DNA of 64,000 bases from Gorsachius magnificus (Eukaryota > Chordata > Aves > Pelecaniformes > Ardeidae), in NCBI GenBank assembly GCA_034008185.1, contig CM067084.1, forward strand, positions 63,440,599 through 63,504,598. The letters run 5' to 3'. Of the stretch, positions 61,179 to 64,000 are shown in pieces. The position numbers and the translations under genes were made by a program. The notes beneath the pieces are model-generated. The model was not told the origin of the DNA and searched no databases. It saw only the letters and a list, made by a program, of their open reading frames with translations. Each line of letters begins with the position of its first letter. Position 1 is the stretch's first letter.

Positions 61179-64000
61179 AGGTGCAATTAGTCTAGATAGT
61201 ATGTAACTGTTGAGTATAAATCCCTGCTCGCATCCACTTAGGTGTGATGAGATACTGGCCTTCACCCTAGTGTTAGAACACACCAGTATCTTGTAGACGC
61301 ACCTGATTCATCTCTGCATTATTCTGCTCGCCTGCCAGTGTAACTGATACTAGTCCCAAATCAAGCCTGTACTGTCTGCCCCAGCGTGGAGGCTCTTCTT
61401 ATCAATGCGTGTACATATGCATATTACGAATTAGTTGATTTCTTCCTATTCACAGCTCGATCACTTCTGGTTTTCCACTGCTTTTCTTTTCCTGTTGTTC
61501 TTACTACTGGAAAGACAAAATTAAGTTGTTCTTGCCCCTCAGGGCACTGTCTATTTACACAAGTTCATGCAAGTAAATAGTTAACAAGTCACCCAAGATC
61601 AGTTGTTTAGATGGTTCACTGCATCATTCACTTTCATCATTTGCTTTTGTGAAGAACTAGACTTTAAAAAAATGTATTTGTAAAAAATTGTTTTGGCTAC
61701 TTTTAGAAAATCAGAGTGATTAGTTTTTCGTTCTCAAAGCCAACGCTGTGTGAAAATGTGAACCATACAACTTAATGTGGCACAAGCAAGAGGGCTTTCA
61801 GTTCGTGAAAACTGTTGTCCCCTGCGGCTTCTTCAAATATATCGTACCCTATCATGTAAGGTTAGTCATATTTAAAATTATTTATGACCCATGCCTAGCA
61901 TTATGGAGAGAGAAGATCTCTACGGTGGATATATCTCTCTGTTGGCATTGCTTACAAATAACTGATGTTAGGAGAAAATTCAGCCCGTAGATAGGCAATA
62001 ACCTGTTAAAATATAATGAATTTGTGTAAGATTTCTAAGTGTGGTATTCTCATACTTGGCAAAACACTTTTTAGCCTTTAAAAAGACTTCAGAAAAGCTC
62101 TCCCTTCTATGGATTTCATTTATTTACATAATTTAGTGTTCCAGAGAGATGCTCGGTGTATTTGTTATTTTTAATTGTTCTGCATAGGTGTAGCCCAGGT
62201 TACTTTTCAAGACCGTGCTATGTGCGTGTATTTGGAAAGCCTAAATAGGCTACTATGTTTTATTGTAGGCTGCCAAAAAATGCTGTATTACAAGCAATGA
62301 GAATGTGGGGAGAGAAAGAGATGCACAATGAAATGCAAACTGTCTTGCCCCTGGCAGCAAGGAAATTCATGGAGATAAATGATTTCTTATTTATTTGGAA
62401 GGGTTTGCATCAGGAAGATGATGAGGGCAGAGGGGAGCCTTAAATATCACCAGGGTAATTTGCATTGGTTCAGATTATAAACTCCCTCGTGTTCTGTGGT
62501 GCTGCCAGTCTCTTTCACTATTTCAGGTTATTCATTCAAGGTTTGCAGCCAGATTGATTAATGAATTACTAGATCTTGCGTAAAATGACTTGGCCTGACT
62601 TCTAAACAACCACCAATGTTTTCTTTGCCAGTCTTGTGACTGGTGTTAATGGGTTTCCAGAGAGCTGAGCCTATATAGGCTTTCTGTACTGGCCTCCCCT
62701 AGCATTTTTTCCACTTTTTAATTTTCTCCAAAACTAGTAGCCCAGGGCAGGCGGTTCAAGGAGATATAATCTCAGGGAAAAAAAGACATAGTAGTCAAAT
62801 CCTTGATGGCTGATGCCCTTCGGTGCCAAATCAGCATGATTTATCATAGCCATCTATTCAGCACAACAGAGGCTGGAGGTGAGCTGCATGGTGTACCTCA
62901 CACAATATGCATAACTAGAGCTCTGAACTTTGAAGGAAAGCCTCAGAGCTATTTGCAAAGTGCTGGTGCTTAGTGAATACTAAATTACATTTAGGAAATA
63001 GTCTACTGCTACCAGTTATACTTCATTTTTATTCTTGACACAGACACCTAAATCAGAGAACAGTAACATTTCAGAGATTATGGTAGCAGTTTGGGTATGT
63101 TCCAACACTATAATAGGATCAGAATTTTAAGGCCTTTTTTATTATTACCAATAGTCACTTAGTTTCTACTGCAGCGTACTTTGTAGGGAATTACAGCTTT
63201 TACTAAAAAGATTAAAATGCTATTATGCAAATGATTGCAGTATGTTATTATGTTTACAAATTAACATCCATGGCTCAACACACAAATTAACTAACTATTC
63301 CATCTATATTATTAAGGATTTAATAAAGTAACTGTTGATAAAAATGAGGAGCTTGGAACAGTTAATAGGAACTGATTGTGATTTAACATAGAACTTAAAC
63401 ATTGTGTTTAATGTTCTAGATGGTATAATGGCAGAATAAAGCTTATCAAAGTGCTTAAAAGAACTGAGATTGTGTGAACGGCATAGCAGCATGTCTGAGG
63501 CCTCCGAGAGCACAAGCTAAATAGCTCGGGGCAGTAACCTAGAGCGGGCAGCATATCGGTGAATCTGAAGGTAGCACAGGGCCACGCCGTATCAACATGT
63601 AGTTTCCTGCTCTAATAAGTAGGTTTTTTGAAATTCAGATTCAGCCACATGGAATGTTTTACATGGTAAGCACACGTAGGGTGCTTGGGAACTTCTGTCC
63701 CTCTAACATGCATCCCGTAATGAAATGCTTCTATGGCAAATGGGATTTCACTGCAGAGAGTATCGCTGTATGACAAAAAAGGGGAAGGCTGAGTTCAGGC
63801 TGAGATGACTTTACAAACAGCGCTGCAAATTGCTATTCCTAGCAGTTCATACGAGATCATAAAAGCAAACAGATAAGAGCTACTGAGGTCCTAGAGAAAT
63901 GAATGTACAGTATGTGGTTATGGGATAGATTTAGTAGGGAAACAGACAGCATTGTAGGTTTAATACAACAATAAACATAAAAGGCAAAAGATGCAGATTT

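Larger units (their letters stand above)
58316..64000 (+). other. PPARGC1A: PPARGC1A intron 2, 5' part
   Basis: The intron starts with GTAAGG and continues past the window end, in line with the very long intron 2 of this gene in mammals. No exon is recognised in it. It holds poly-T near 60,678, two ancient repeat remnants (59,455 and 61,135) and a hairpin at 60,048-60,100. A liver-specific alternative first exon has been described within intron 2 in human. I found no candidate for it here, and it may lie further on. Confidence 0.85.

Overview
The window is vertebrate nuclear DNA, almost certainly from a bird. Two things point to this. Exons 1 and 2 of PPARGC1A (PGC-1alpha, the coactivator of mitochondrial biogenesis) are recognisable near the right end. 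The recognisable mobile elements are CR1 LINEs, including one with the typical avian 3' tail of repeated TCATAGAA units, plus thin remnants of old sauropsid-type repeats. I see no Alu, L1, B1 or other mammalian SINE/LINE signature, no LTR, no bacterial operon structure, no tRNA or rRNA and no CRISPR array.

Layout. Positions 1 to about 52,580 are gene-poor flanking DNA upstream of PPARGC1A. They hold AT-rich unique sequence with short GC/CpG-rich patches, simple repeats, a degraded sense-strand CR1 (about 18,545-19,040), a younger antisense CR1 with an unbroken ORF2 tail (about 26,811-27,510) and several ancient repeat remnants. Long open frames here are low-complexity or antisense accidents; I support no protein gene in this half-desert. 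Around 52,590-53,021 lies the proximal promoter and 5' leader: a G-rich stretch, a perfect cAMP response element, a conserved AT-rich element next to an M-box/CLEAR-like E-box, then the leader. Exon 1 (16 codons, 53,022-53,069) is followed by a 5.07-kb intron, exon 2 (60 codons, 58,136-58,315) and the first 5.7 kb of intron 2, which runs off the window. Exon 3 and all later exons lie beyond position 64,000.

The most interesting observation is in the leader. An upstream ATG at 52,948 opens a frame with no stop before the main start. It runs over that start in another frame, crosses the exon 1/exon 2 junction and ends in exon 2 at 58,203-58,205, giving a 63-residue overlapping uORF. A short repressive uORF in this leader is known from other animals. 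The overlapping architecture read here would leave leaky scanning as the main route to the PGC-1alpha start. Secondary points are unusual residues in exon 1, a miRNA-like hairpin in intron 2, a G-quadruplex-prone (CCCTT)n tract, a perfect 26-nt palindrome and CpG-dense patches 24-25 kb upstream of the promoter.
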